Part shown: one piece after another, positions 33,068 to 40,946 of the stretch | Layout of the letters: each line of letters begins with the position of its first letter | How positions within the stretch are numbered: the stretch's first letter is position 1 | Program-made: the position numbers and the translations under genes | The notes under the pieces: model-generated | What the model was told of the DNA's origin: nothing | The model's database searches: none | The model's input: only the letters and a program-made list of their open reading frames with translations | Source of the DNA: Azotobacter vinelandii CA | GTDB lineage: Bacteria; Pseudomonadota; Gammaproteobacteria; Pseudomonadales; Pseudomonadaceae | NCBI RefSeq assembly: GCF_000380335.1 | Contig: NC_021149.1 | Span: 4,392,501-4,456,500 of the forward strand | Direction of reading: 5' to 3' | DNA: 64,000 nucleotides

Positions 33068-33856
33068 CTAATGCCGCGTCCCCAGGTAAGCGGCGATCAC
33101 CTCGGGATTGGCCTGCACCTCGGCCGGCGTGCCGTCGCCGACCTTGCGCCCGTAGTCGAGCACCACCACGTGGCCGGACAGGCCCATGACCACCTTGATG
33201 TCGTGCTCGATCAGCACCACGGTGGTCCCCAGGTCGCGGTTGACGTCGGCGATGAAGCGGCTCATCTCCTGCTTCTCCTCGGCGTTCATCCCGGCCATCG
33301 GCTCGTCGAGCAGCAGCAGGCGCGGTTCGGCGATCAGCGCGCGGCCCAGTTCGACGCGCTTCTGCAGGCCGTAGGCGAGGCTGCCCACCGCCACCTCGCG
33401 CCAGGGTTGCAGTTCGAGAAATTCGAGGATCGCCTCGGCCCGCTCGCGAAACCGGCGCGCCTCGCGGCGCGCGTCCGGCAGGCCGAGGGCCTGGGCGAAG
33501 AAGCCGCTGCGCATGTGCCGCGAAAGGCCGGTGAGCAGGTTGTCGATCACGCTCATCTTCTTGAACAGGGCGTTGTTCTGGAAGGTGCGGCCGATGCCGC
33601 GGCGCGCCGCCTCCAGCGGGTGGATACGGCGGAAATGCTCGCGCTCGAAGACCACCTCGCCGGAATCCGGCCGGTACACGCCGTTGAGGATGTTCAGCAG
33701 CGAACTCTTGCCGGCGCCGTTGGGGCCGATCAGCGCGCAGATCTCGCCGCGGCGCACCTCGAACGACAGGGCGTTGATCGCCTTGACGCCCTTGAACGAC
33801 AGGGAGATGTCGCGGACTTCGAGGATCGCCTCGGCGGCGGAAACGGCGGCATTCAT
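33068..33856 (-). CDS. ABC transporter ATP-binding protein, LivG family (second cluster)
   Basis: 262-residue ATPase. Walker A GPNGAGKSS, signature region LAYGLQKRVELGRAL, Walker B LLLLDEPMAGMN, His switch in VVLIEHDIKVVM, C-terminal VIAAYLGTRH. Its start codon overlaps the stop of the ligase-like gene upstream (ATGA), so the two are translationally coupled. Close paralogue of 7384-8166, with the same non-standard YGLQ signature. Confidence 0.93.
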   Translation of the reverse strand: MNAAVSAAEAILEVRDISLSFKGVKAINALSFEVRRGEICALIGPNGAGKSSLLNILNGVYRPDSGEVVFEREHFRRIHPLEAARRGIGRTFQNNALFKKMSVIDNLLTGLSRHMRSGFFAQALGLPDARREARRFRERAEAILEFLELQPWREVAVGSLAYGLQKRVELGRALIAEPRLLLLDEPMAGMNAEEKQEMSRFIADVNRDLGTTVVLIEHDIKVVMGLSGHVVVLDYGRKVGDGTPAEVQANPEVIAAYLGTRH

Positions 33857-34812
33857 GCGACCTGCTCCCGCGTCGCGAGCCGGACCGGCGACGGCCGCGC
33901 CAGCGGCGGCGGCAGGTCGCCGGGCAGGATGCGTTCGAGACGCTGCAGGCCGAGCAGCCCGCGCAGCCGCGCCGCGATCCAGCGCCGCGCGCCGCGCTCG
34001 GGGTCTTGCAGGGCCCAGTCGCTCAGGCGCCGCGTCCAACTGCCGGCGGGCGCCAGGCGCCGTTCGATCTCGGCCTCCAGCGCCTGCCGGCGGCTTTCCG
34101 AGAGCAACAGGCCGGTGGGCGCGATGTCGCGGCGGTCGCGCGCCGCCGACTCGCTGTTCTCCGGGAAGGCGAAACCGGTGCCGCTGTCCAGCCAGTGACG
34201 CAGCAGCAGGCCCAGGCCCTCGGGCCACTCGGTGCCCTCCTCGCTCCACAGCGTTTCCTGGTCGCGGACTTCACTCCACGGCAGCGGCAACGGCGCGAGC
34301 GGCCCGCCTCCGTCCAGCGCGGCCAGCGGCAGCACCCGGCAATTGCCCTGGCGGCGCTGCGCCGAGCGGGCGGAAAACACCAGCAGTTCGTGCGGCAGAT
34401 CCCGCGCGGCATCCAGCCAGCGCGACACGCCCTCGCGGCTCTGCACGAAGGCATGGCTCGGCCGCAGGCGCAGCAGCAGGTCGCGCAGCTCGTCGCCCGC
34501 CGCCAGCCGGCAGGCGGAAACCACCCGGCCACCGGCGGCCCTGGCCGCCAGGGCGAGCAGGATCGCCGTCGGCTCCAGGGCGCCGCTCAGCGCCAGGCGC
34601 GAGCCGGGCCCGAAGCCCTGGCGCTGCAGCGCCAAGCCCAGCCGGGCGACCTCATGCTGCGCATCGACCCAGCGCCAGGCCTTCCAGCGGCCGTGGCGCT
34701 TGTGGCGCAAGGCGATCCGCAGCGGCCGCTCGGCGGCCCAGCGCCCCAGGCGTTCGAGGGCATCGTCGGGCAGGACATCGAGTCCGGGCGGATTCGGCTC
34801 GTGCACGCTCAT
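33853..34812 (-). CDS. Degenerate acyl-CoA synthetase-like protein (second copy)
   Basis: 319 residues from the ATG that has GGGAGGA six to seven bases upstream. RIALRHKRHGRWKAWRWVDA near residue 32 and FAFPENSESAARDRRDIAPT (214-233) align with FadD15-type ligases. The ATP-binding loop has decayed to LWSEEGTEWPEGL (188-200), and all C-terminal catalytic motifs are absent. It is more divergent than 8182-9336 but occupies the equivalent position: directly before livG and overlapping it. Preservation of two shortened copies in two operons argues for a non-catalytic role, for example as a transporter partner. First gene after the sigma-54 promoter at 34889-34904. Confidence 0.72.
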   Translation of the reverse strand: MSVHEPNPPGLDVLPDDALERLGRWAAERPLRIALRHKRHGRWKAWRWVDAQHEVARLGLALQRQGFGPGSRLALSGALEPTAILLALAARAAGGRVVSACRLAAGDELRDLLLRLRPSHAFVQSREGVSRWLDAARDLPHELLVFSARSAQRRQGNCRVLPLAALDGGGPLAPLPLPWSEVRDQETLWSEEGTEWPEGLGLLLRHWLDSGTGFAFPENSESAARDRRDIAPTGLLLSESRRQALEAEIERRLAPAGSWTRRLSDWALQDPERGARRWIAARLRGLLGLQRLERILPGDLPPPLARPSPVRLATREQVA

Positions 34813-34888
34813 TGGCATTCCTCCCGGCGGGCGGGCGCCCGCCTTGCAAGTGACTTCCCGTGCCGCAGGGCACGCCTGTGGAGTCGGT

Positions 34889-34904
34889 TGCAGAGCCCAT
34901 GCCA
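34889..34904 (-). promoter_or_regulatory. Sigma-54 promoter of the 10-kb transporter/monooxygenase operon
   Basis: Minus strand TGGCATGGGCTCTGCA, with two mismatches to TGGCACG-N4-TTGCA and correct GG/GC spacing, 76 bp before the first ATG. AT-richer DNA (34905-34945) separates it from the enhancer sites. Confidence 0.84.
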
Positions 34905-34957
34905 AAACACAATCCTTTGATATACATGGAATTTTTCCGGTATTTCGGGCGGCTCGG

Positions 34958-35005
34958 CTGATGCTCGGGGCACAGCCTGCTGATCGGCTGTTGCCTGCCG
35001 GACAG
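34958..35005 (-). promoter_or_regulatory. Candidate SfnR enhancer pair for the 10-kb operon
   Basis: CTGATG-CTCGGG-GCACAG (34958-34975) and CTGTTG-CCTGCC-GGACAG (34988-35005) lie 54 and 84 bp from the -24 box, offset 30 bp. The block around them (CTGCTGATCG between the sites) is nearly repeated at 37930-37940, so the two control regions share an origin. Confidence 0.68.
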
Positions 35006-35039
35006 TTGCCGGCGCCGTTTCTCCCGCCGCGGGCGGAAC

Positions 35040-35075
35040 GAAAAAAGCCGGCGGCGCATGACTGCGCCGGCCGGC
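35040..35075 (-). terminator. Intrinsic terminator after the DszA/flavoprotein operon
   Basis: On the minus strand a strong stem (GGCGCA/TGCGCC extended by GCCGGC on both sides with one bulge, loop of four) is followed by six T. It lies 37 bp after the stop at 35113 and isolates this operon from the next enhancer region. Confidence 0.85.
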
Positions 35076-35112
35076 CACGGGGGAAGTACCTGCGGTTCGC
35101 GCCGAGGGCGTC

Positions 35113-36351
35113 TCAGAAATAGGCGTTGCGCGGCAGCTCCCGGCCGTTCACCTCGTAGTCGCCGATGGCCCGCGCCTTGTAGAGCGTCGGGTTGTGCGAG
35201 GCCAGGGTGCGGACGTTGCGCCAGTGCCGGTCGAGCTGCGCCGACTGGCGCGCCGCCGAGGAACCGCCGACCTCGAACAGCAGGCTGGCCGCGCGCAGGG
35301 CCAGGGCATCCACGCTGACCTTGGCCTGCGCCGCGCGCAGCGAGGATTCGTGGCCGAGTTGCGGATCGACCTCGCCACCGACGCCGGAGGCGAAGGCGCG
35401 GTCCAGCGCGTCCGCCGCCGCCAGCACTATGGCCTCGGCGGCGAAGGCCGTGCTCGACAGTTCGCCGACCACCTGCAGCAGTTGCGGGTCCTCCGCCGGC
35501 CGGGCGGCCGCGGCGTGGCTGAAGGTTCGCGCCCGCCCGTGCAACAGCGCCGCGGCATCGCTCACCACGTTGCGCAGGATGCCGGCGATGACGCCGTGCA
35601 GATAGAGCTGCGCCAGCGCGTTGAACTGGTTCGCCGTATCGCGCCGGACCACCTCGTCGGCCTCGACCCGCACGTCGTCGAAGTGGGTCGTGCCGCTGCC
35701 GGTGTACTTCTGGCCGATGCCGTCCCAGTCGTCGACGATGCGCAGCCCCGCCCGTCCGGTCGGGACGATCGCGCCGGCCGGGCTGCCGTCTTCGAGGGAA
35801 GCGGTCACGTACACCCAGTCGGCGTACAGGGTGCCGGTGCTGAAGTACTTGGTGCCGTTCAGGCGGAAGCCGTCGCCGTCCGGCGACAGGCGCGTCTCGA
35901 ACGCGTAGTTGCCCACGGGTTTGCTCGACAGCTCGGTGTAGGCGTTGCCGAAGATTTCCCCGGCCGCCACCCGGCGCAGGCGTTCGTCGCGCACGGCGCC
36001 GGCCGGCGCGCGCAGGAACTCGTCGGTCAGCAGGTAATGCGCGCGCAGGATGTGCGCGACGTCCGGATCGGCCTCGGCCAGGCGAATGACCACCCCGAAC
36101 AGTTCGCGCAGGCTGGCGCCACCGCCGCCGCTCTCGCGCGGCAGGCGCAGCGCGCCCAGCCGCGCCCGGCGGATCAGCGCCAGGGCGCGCCAGGGATGGC
36201 CCTCCTGGCCGGGCTTGCGGCGTTCCTCGGCATCCCGGGCGATTTCCGCCAGCAAGGGTTCCAGTTCCGGGGCGTCGGGTCCCAGGGGACCGTCGAAGGC
36301 CGCTTCCGCCGCAGCGCCACCGGTCTTCGCCAAAAGCGTCTGGCTCGTCAT
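35113..36351 (-). CDS. SfnB/DszC-like flavoprotein paired with a DszA-type monooxygenase
   Basis: 412-residue acyl-CoA-dehydrogenase-fold protein. LGALRLPRESGGGGASLREL near residue 69, GTKYFSTGTLYADWVYV near 168, DDWDGIGQKYTGSGTTHFDD near 207 (flavin loop) and LDRHWRNVRTLASHNPTLYK near 378 place it with DszC/SfnB-type flavin monooxygenases. GGAGGAG sits just before the ATG at 36351; an in-frame ATG 18 bp upstream overlaps the preceding stop and is less likely. It is co-transcribed with 36369-37772. A DszC-like plus DszA-like pair recalls the dibenzothiophene pathway, but the substrate is unknown. Confidence 0.85.
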   Translation of the reverse strand: MTSQTLLAKTGGAAAEAAFDGPLGPDAPELEPLLAEIARDAEERRKPGQEGHPWRALALIRRARLGALRLPRESGGGGASLRELFGVVIRLAEADPDVAHILRAHYLLTDEFLRAPAGAVRDERLRRVAAGEIFGNAYTELSSKPVGNYAFETRLSPDGDGFRLNGTKYFSTGTLYADWVYVTASLEDGSPAGAIVPTGRAGLRIVDDWDGIGQKYTGSGTTHFDDVRVEADEVVRRDTANQFNALAQLYLHGVIAGILRNVVSDAAALLHGRARTFSHAAAARPAEDPQLLQVVGELSSTAFAAEAIVLAAADALDRAFASGVGGEVDPQLGHESSLRAAQAKVSVDALALRAASLLFEVGGSSAARQSAQLDRHWRNVRTLASHNPTLYKARAIGDYEVNGRELPRNAYF

Positions 36352-36368
36352 GCTTCGCTCCTCCGCCA

Positions 36369-37772
36369 TCAGGCGCCGACCGATTCGGGGCGCTGCGCGC
36401 GCAGCGCCGCCAGGTCGCGGTAGCGGGCACCCGGATGGTTGTCCGGCAGGCGGGGACCCGCGCCGAACAGTTTCTCGCGCAGGGTTCCCGGCGCGTAGTC
36501 GGTCTTGAACACGCCGCGTTTCTGCAACTCGGGCACCAGCAGCTCGACCACGTCGACGAAGGTTTCGTGGCTGACCGCGTAGGCCAGGTTGAAGCCGTCC
36601 ACGTCGGTTTCCTCGACCCACTCCTGCAACTGGTCGGCCACGGTCTGCGGGCTGCCGACGAACAGCGGGCCGAAGCCGCCGATACCGACCCAGTCGGCCA
36701 GTTCCCTGACCGTCCACTGCTTGCTCGGATCGGCCGTGGAGAAGGCTTCGACCGCCGACTGGATGGCGTTGGTATGGATGTGCTTGAGCACCTGGTCGGG
36801 CTGGTACTGGCCGAAGTCCAGCCCGGTCCAGCCGGAGATCAGCGCCAGCGCGCCCTCGTAGCTGACGTACTGCTTGTAGTCGCGCCACTTGGCCTGGGCC
36901 TCGGCGTCGGTCTCGCCGAGGATCACCGTCTGCAGGTTGAGGATGCGGATCTGGTAGGGGTCGCGTCCGGCCTCGACGGCGCGCTGGCGGATGTCCGCCA
37001 CGGTCTTCTTGAGCACGGCCTTGGACGGCGCGGCGACGAACACGCATTCGGCGTGCTCGGCGGAGAAGCGCCGGCCGCGGCTGGAGGCGCCGGCCTGGAA
37101 GAGCACCGGGGTACGCTGCGGCGAGGGTTCGCAGAGGTGGATGCCGGACACCTGGAAGTGTTCGCCCCGATGGTCGATCTCGTGGACCTTGGCCGGATCG
37201 GTGAACAGCCGGCGCTCGCGGTCGCGGATCACCGCGCCGTCTTCCCAACTGCCTTCGAGCAGCTTGTAGATCACTTCCAGGTATTCGTCGGCATGGTCGT
37301 AACGCTCGTCGTGACCGCTCAGCGCCTGCTGGCCGAGGCTGCGCGCGCCGCTGTCCAGGTAGGAGGTGACGACGTTCCAGCCGACGCGGCCCTTGGTCAG
37401 GTGGTCCAGGGTCGACAGGCGGCGGGCGAACGGATAGGGATGCTCGAAGGCCAGCGAGGCGGTCAGGCCGAAGCCGAGGTGTTCGGTGACCAACGCCATC
37501 GGCGTGATCAGCGCCAGCGGATCGTTGACCGGCACCTGGGTGGACTGGCGGATCGCCGCCTCGCCGTTGCCGTTGAGCACGTCGTAGATGCCGATCACGT
37601 CGGCGATGAAGATGCCGTCGAGCTTGCCGCGTTCGAGCAGCCTGGCCAGGTCGGTCCAGTACTCCAGGTCCTTGTACTGCCAGGCGCGGTCGCGCGGGTG
37701 CGCCCAGAGGCCGGGGGACTGGTGACCGACGCAGTTCATCTCGAAAGCGTTGAGGACGATTTTGCGGGACAT
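36369..37772 (-). CDS. DszA/NtaA-family FMNH2-dependent monooxygenase
   Basis: 467-residue luciferase-like monooxygenase. NtaA/DszA hallmarks: LNAFEMNCVGHQSPGLWAHP near the start, GIFIADVIGIYDV near residue 55, LSTLDHLTKGRVGWNVVTSY near 118, EPSPQRTPVLFQAGASSRG near 217, FVGSPQTVADQLQEWVEE near 370 and DYAPGTLREKLFGAGPRLPD near 425. It is first in a two-gene operon with an SfnB-like flavoprotein, under a -24/-12-like promoter 69 bp upstream. Together they could oxidise and cleave a C-S or C-N bond; the substrate is not predictable. Confidence 0.88.
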   Translation of the reverse strand: MSRKIVLNAFEMNCVGHQSPGLWAHPRDRAWQYKDLEYWTDLARLLERGKLDGIFIADVIGIYDVLNGNGEAAIRQSTQVPVNDPLALITPMALVTEHLGFGLTASLAFEHPYPFARRLSTLDHLTKGRVGWNVVTSYLDSGARSLGQQALSGHDERYDHADEYLEVIYKLLEGSWEDGAVIRDRERRLFTDPAKVHEIDHRGEHFQVSGIHLCEPSPQRTPVLFQAGASSRGRRFSAEHAECVFVAAPSKAVLKKTVADIRQRAVEAGRDPYQIRILNLQTVILGETDAEAQAKWRDYKQYVSYEGALALISGWTGLDFGQYQPDQVLKHIHTNAIQSAVEAFSTADPSKQWTVRELADWVGIGGFGPLFVGSPQTVADQLQEWVEETDVDGFNLAYAVSHETFVDVVELLVPELQKRGVFKTDYAPGTLREKLFGAGPRLPDNHPGARYRDLAALRAQRPESVGA

Positions 37773-37841
37773 GAGGTTCTCCTAGGGATGCGCGAAGGCG
37801 ACTGCACCGGCGATGCCGCCGGCGCTGGCTGTCTGCACTGT

Positions 37842-37857
37842 TTCAGGAACCGTGCCA
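37842..37857 (-). promoter_or_regulatory. Sigma-54-like promoter of the DszA/flavoprotein operon (atypical -12)
   Basis: Minus strand TGGCACGGTTCCTGAA has a perfect -24 box, but the -12 box has GA where GC is usual. Support comes from the enhancer pair at the standard distance and from the 69-bp leader. Activity should be lower or need stronger activation. Confidence 0.6.
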
Positions 37858-37911
37858 CCCTAAAAAACTTCTTATATTCAATAAGATACGACGCAGGCGA
37901 AGCGCCGGCCG

Positions 37912-37959
37912 GTTTTGCCTGGGATACAGTCTGCTGATCGACTGTTGGGCCGCGCACAC
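37912..37959 (-). promoter_or_regulatory. Candidate SfnR enhancer pair for the DszA/flavoprotein operon
   Basis: GTTTTG-CCTGGG-ATACAG (37912-37929) and CTGTTG-GGCCGC-GCACAC (37942-37959) are offset by 30 bp and lie 55 and 85 bp from the -24 box. The stretch between and around them mirrors 34958-35005. Confidence 0.62.
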
Positions 37960-37997
37960 TTGCCAGGCAAACACTGTCGGCGGATGTCCGCCGGCGG

Positions 37998-39332
37998 TCA
38001 GCGCAGGCTCAGCGGGTATTCGACGATCAGGCGCAGTTCGTCGATGTCGGCTTCGGCGGTGTGGTCGCCGTTGACCCGGTGGGTGGCCTGCAGGATCTTG
38101 AAGGTCAGGTCCTTGGCCGGCCCGGACTGCACCACGTAGCTGATCCAGAAATTGCGCTCCCAGTGGCGGCCGTCGCGGATGTTCTGGTAGGCGGCGTAGC
38201 CCGGCCCGACCTTGCTGCCGTCGATGTCGGTGCCGCGCAGGTAGCGGGCGATCAGCGTCAGGCCGGGCAGGCCCAGGGCGGCGAAATCGTAGTCGTAGCG
38301 CAGCATCCAGGTGCGCTCGTTGGGGTTGTTGAAGTCGGAGACCTGCGAGCCGGTGTTGAGGAAGAAGTCCCAGGTGTTCCACAGGTAGTCGAAGGGCGAG
38401 TCGTCGTCGATCCGCGTGTGGGTCAGGGTCAGCGCGTGAGGGCCGTGGGTCGCGCCGACGTGGGCGCTCCAGGAATCGTTGTCGATGTCGCCGAGCAGCG
38501 ACTTGCCGGTGTCGCGGGTGCGGATGTACTTGAAGCCGGTGTTGAAGCCCCAGCCGCCGCCCAGCGGCTGTATCCAGTCGCCGTAGAGGGCGGTCTGGTT
38601 CCACACGTCGTCGAGCCGGCCGTGGTGCAGGCGGAAGAAGAAGCGGCCGTCGTACTTGTAGTCGGCGCCGCCGTAGATGAAGTCGTCGGCCTCCTTGAAG
38701 CGCCCGCCGTAGGCGGTGCCCAGATCGCCGTTGTGGGCGGTGGCCGAGCGGTCGCTGCCGGACTCCACCTTGCCGCCCACCAGGGTCAGGCCCTCGATCG
38801 AGGTGTTCTCGAAGAATGCGCCGCGAAAACTCTGCGGCAGCAGGCGGGTATCGCTGGCGTTGATCACCGGGCTGGCCGGCCGGTAATCGCCGTAGCGCAG
38901 CACGGTGTCCTCGAACAGGCGCAGCTTGAGGGCGACGTCGACCTTGCCGAAGTCGTCCTTGGGCTTGCCGTCGAAGTTGTAGCCGCGCCGCGGGATCAGG
39001 CCGTTGCCGGCGTTGCTGTCGCCGACCTGGCCGTCGCCGCCGTCCAGCTTCCAGCCGAACAGGCCGCGCACATCCAGGCCGAAACCGACCGGGCCGGGCG
39101 TGAAACCCGACTCGAAGGTGGCGGTCACCCCGTGCGCCCACTCGGCGCGCATGTGCTTGCTCTCGCCGGTCTGCGGGTTGCGGAACCCGCTGTCGTTGCG
39201 AAAGTCCTGGCGCATGTAGAAGTTGCGGTTGAACACCTTGAAGGTGGAATCCTCGAAGAAGCCCTCGCCGGCGGCGAGCGACGGCAGGGCCAGAGCGATG
39301 GACAAGGAAAGGTAGCGGACGGGGCTGTGCAT
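37998..39332 (-). CDS. OprD-family outer-membrane porin
   Basis: 444-residue outer-membrane beta-barrel for small-molecule entry. Signal peptide MHSPVRYLSLSIALALPSLA with cleavage near AAG-EGF, then FFEDSTFKVFNRNFYMRQDF and GVTATFESGFTPGPVGFGLD, both typical of OprD. The alternating aromatic strands end in LIVEYPLSLR. OprD channels are selective for amino acids, aromatic acids or related anions. Here it has its own sigma-54-like promoter with the SfnR-type element, so it probably admits an organosulfur compound. Specific ligand unknown. Confidence 0.92.
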   Translation of the reverse strand: MHSPVRYLSLSIALALPSLAAGEGFFEDSTFKVFNRNFYMRQDFRNDSGFRNPQTGESKHMRAEWAHGVTATFESGFTPGPVGFGLDVRGLFGWKLDGGDGQVGDSNAGNGLIPRRGYNFDGKPKDDFGKVDVALKLRLFEDTVLRYGDYRPASPVINASDTRLLPQSFRGAFFENTSIEGLTLVGGKVESGSDRSATAHNGDLGTAYGGRFKEADDFIYGGADYKYDGRFFFRLHHGRLDDVWNQTALYGDWIQPLGGGWGFNTGFKYIRTRDTGKSLLGDIDNDSWSAHVGATHGPHALTLTHTRIDDDSPFDYLWNTWDFFLNTGSQVSDFNNPNERTWMLRYDYDFAALGLPGLTLIARYLRGTDIDGSKVGPGYAAYQNIRDGRHWERNFWISYVVQSGPAKDLTFKILQATHRVNGDHTAEADIDELRLIVEYPLSLR

Positions 39333-39391
39333 GGATCTGTTCCTGTGGCTGATCGTGGCGCCCTCCTCCGTGGAGGCGCGCCAGCTAGCAG

Positions 39392-39407
39392 CTCAATATC
39401 CATGCCA
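39392..39407 (-). promoter_or_regulatory. Sigma-54-like promoter of the OprD porin (atypical -12)
   Basis: Minus strand TGGCATGGATATTGAG: good -24 box and TT-G in the -12 box, but GA in place of GC. It lies 59 bp before the porin ATG. The enhancer-like site at 39490-39507 is at the usual 83-bp distance. Confidence 0.58.
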
Positions 39408-39489
39408 GGAAAAAATCCGTTTTTATTCAAATATTTAAATCAAAAGGCCGGACTCCGGCGAATACCCTCAGCAGCAAAGTGCCCATTCG

Positions 39490-39507
39490 CTGTTGCCCGC
39501 CGGGCAG
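39490..39507 (-). promoter_or_regulatory. Candidate SfnR enhancer site upstream of the porin
   Basis: CTGTTG-CCCGCC-GGGCAG, perfect left arm and CAG at the right end, near edge 83 bp from the -24 box. The second site expected 30 bp closer (about 39460) is not clear. The rest of the 282-bp gap is AT-rich (39410-39445). Confidence 0.55.
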
Positions 39508-39614
39508 CGGCGCCGGGGCGGGTCCGCTACCTGCGAAAGCAGATTCATCCGCGATGATCGGTGCCACCCCGCGGTTCCGGTCGCGAATGAATGCCCCCTT
39601 GCGGGAGCCGCCGC

Positions 39615-40805
39615 TCAGAGCCGCTCCAGCGCCTGGACGAAATCGTCGACGATGTCCCCGGCCTCCTCGATGCCCACGGAGACGCGCACGGTGCCGTCGT
39701 GGATGTCCAGGGCGGCGAGGACTTCCGGCGCCAGGGCGCGGTGCGAGGTCTTGCCCGGATGGCTGATGCTGGTCGCCACGCCGGCCAGCGAGGGGGCGAA
39801 CACCGCGAGGCGCAGCGCGCGGATCAGCCGGTCGACCTCGGCCAGGCCGCCGTCGAGGGTGAAGCTCAGCATGCCCGAGCAGCCGTCGGGGAACAGTCGC
39901 CGGGCCAGGGCGTGGTCGGGGTGCGAGGGCAGGCCGGGGTAGTGGACCCGGAGCACCTTCGGATGGGCTTCGAGCGCCTCAGCCAGCGCCTGGGCGTTGC
40001 GCGAGTGGGCCTGCATGCGCAGGGCCAGGGTCTTGGCGCCGCGCAGGGTCAGCCAGGCCTCGAAGGGGCTGGCGCTGCCGCCGGCGTTGATCTGGAAGCG
40101 CCGCGCCCGCTCGACCCATTCGGCGTCGCCGGCGAGGATGCCGCCGGTGGCGTCGCTGTGGCCGTTGAGGTACTTGGTGGTGCTGTGCAGCACCAGGTCG
40201 GCGCCGTGGTCCAGCGGACGGAACAGCGCCGGCGAGAGGAAGGTATTGTCGACCAGCAGCTTGAGCCCGTGTTTCTTCGCCAGTGTGGCCAGCGCCGGCA
40301 CGTCGCTGACCCGCACCAGCGGGTTGGAGGCGGTTTCCGTGTAGATCAGCCGGGTGCGCGGACCTATCGCCGCCTCCACCGCGGCCAGATCGCCGATGTC
40401 CACCAGGCTGGAGGCGATGCCGAGGCGGCCCAGTTCCTTCTCGATCAGGCTCTGGGTGGTGCCGTACAGCTCGCGGCTGGCGATCAGGTGGTCGCCGGCC
40501 TCCAGGTTGCCGAGCAGCGCCGCGCCGATCGCCGCCATGCCGGAGGCGCCGAACAGCGCCGCTTCGCCGCCCTCCAGGGCGAGGATCAGCGCTTCCAGCG
40601 CGGCCGGATTGGGATTGCCGATGCGCGTGTACATGTAGTTGTCGGGATTGCCGGCGAGGAAGTCGTCGACCTGCGCCAGCGAGTCGTAGACGAACACCGA
40701 GGTCTGGTAGATCGGCAGGGTCTTGGCATGGGTGACCATCTGCCGGTCGATTTCGTTGCCCGCGTGCACGGCGCGGGTGGAAAAGCCCTGGGGGATCTTG
40801 AACAT
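39615..40805 (-). CDS. Cys/Met-metabolism PLP enzyme (O-acylhomoserine sulfhydrylase or related gamma-lyase)
   Basis: 396-residue pyridoxal-phosphate enzyme of the transsulfuration family, cytoplasmic tetramer. GFSTRAVHAGNEIDRQ at the N terminus, YTRIGNPNPAALEALILALE, GASGMAAIGAALLG and the PLP lysine in LHSTTKYLNGHSD near residue 205 are clear. VFAPSLAGVATSISHPGKTSH is near residue 335. In the ssuD operon its likely job is to fix released sulfide or thiol into homocysteine, methionine or a related thiol. Sulfhydrylase, cystathionine gamma-synthase and methionine gamma-lyase cannot be told apart reliably from sequence alone. Confidence 0.86.
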   Translation of the reverse strand: MFKIPQGFSTRAVHAGNEIDRQMVTHAKTLPIYQTSVFVYDSLAQVDDFLAGNPDNYMYTRIGNPNPAALEALILALEGGEAALFGASGMAAIGAALLGNLEAGDHLIASRELYGTTQSLIEKELGRLGIASSLVDIGDLAAVEAAIGPRTRLIYTETASNPLVRVSDVPALATLAKKHGLKLLVDNTFLSPALFRPLDHGADLVLHSTTKYLNGHSDATGGILAGDAEWVERARRFQINAGGSASPFEAWLTLRGAKTLALRMQAHSRNAQALAEALEAHPKVLRVHYPGLPSHPDHALARRLFPDGCSGMLSFTLDGGLAEVDRLIRALRLAVFAPSLAGVATSISHPGKTSHRALAPEVLAALDIHDGTVRVSVGIEEAGDIVDDFVQALERL

Positions 40806-40890
40806 GACGGGATTCCGGGGACGGGGATCGGGGGAAACAGGATAGGGGATCGGGCGCGGGGCGCGGGAGTCGCTGCGGACGCCTCGAGCG

Positions 40891-40914
40891 CCCTCTCCCG
40901 CCCGCGGGAGAGGG
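40891..40914. repeat. Single copy of the CCCTCTCCCGC palindrome
   Basis: CCCTCTCCCG-CCCG-CGGGAGAGGG in the 141-bp gap between the sulfhydrylase and amidohydrolase genes. It is the core of the arrays at 7.1, 23.5 and 32.6 kb and may form a stable mRNA hairpin separating the two genes. Confidence 0.75.
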
Positions 40915-40946
40915 ATGGGGAGAGGGCAAGGGGAAGCTCGGCGGCC

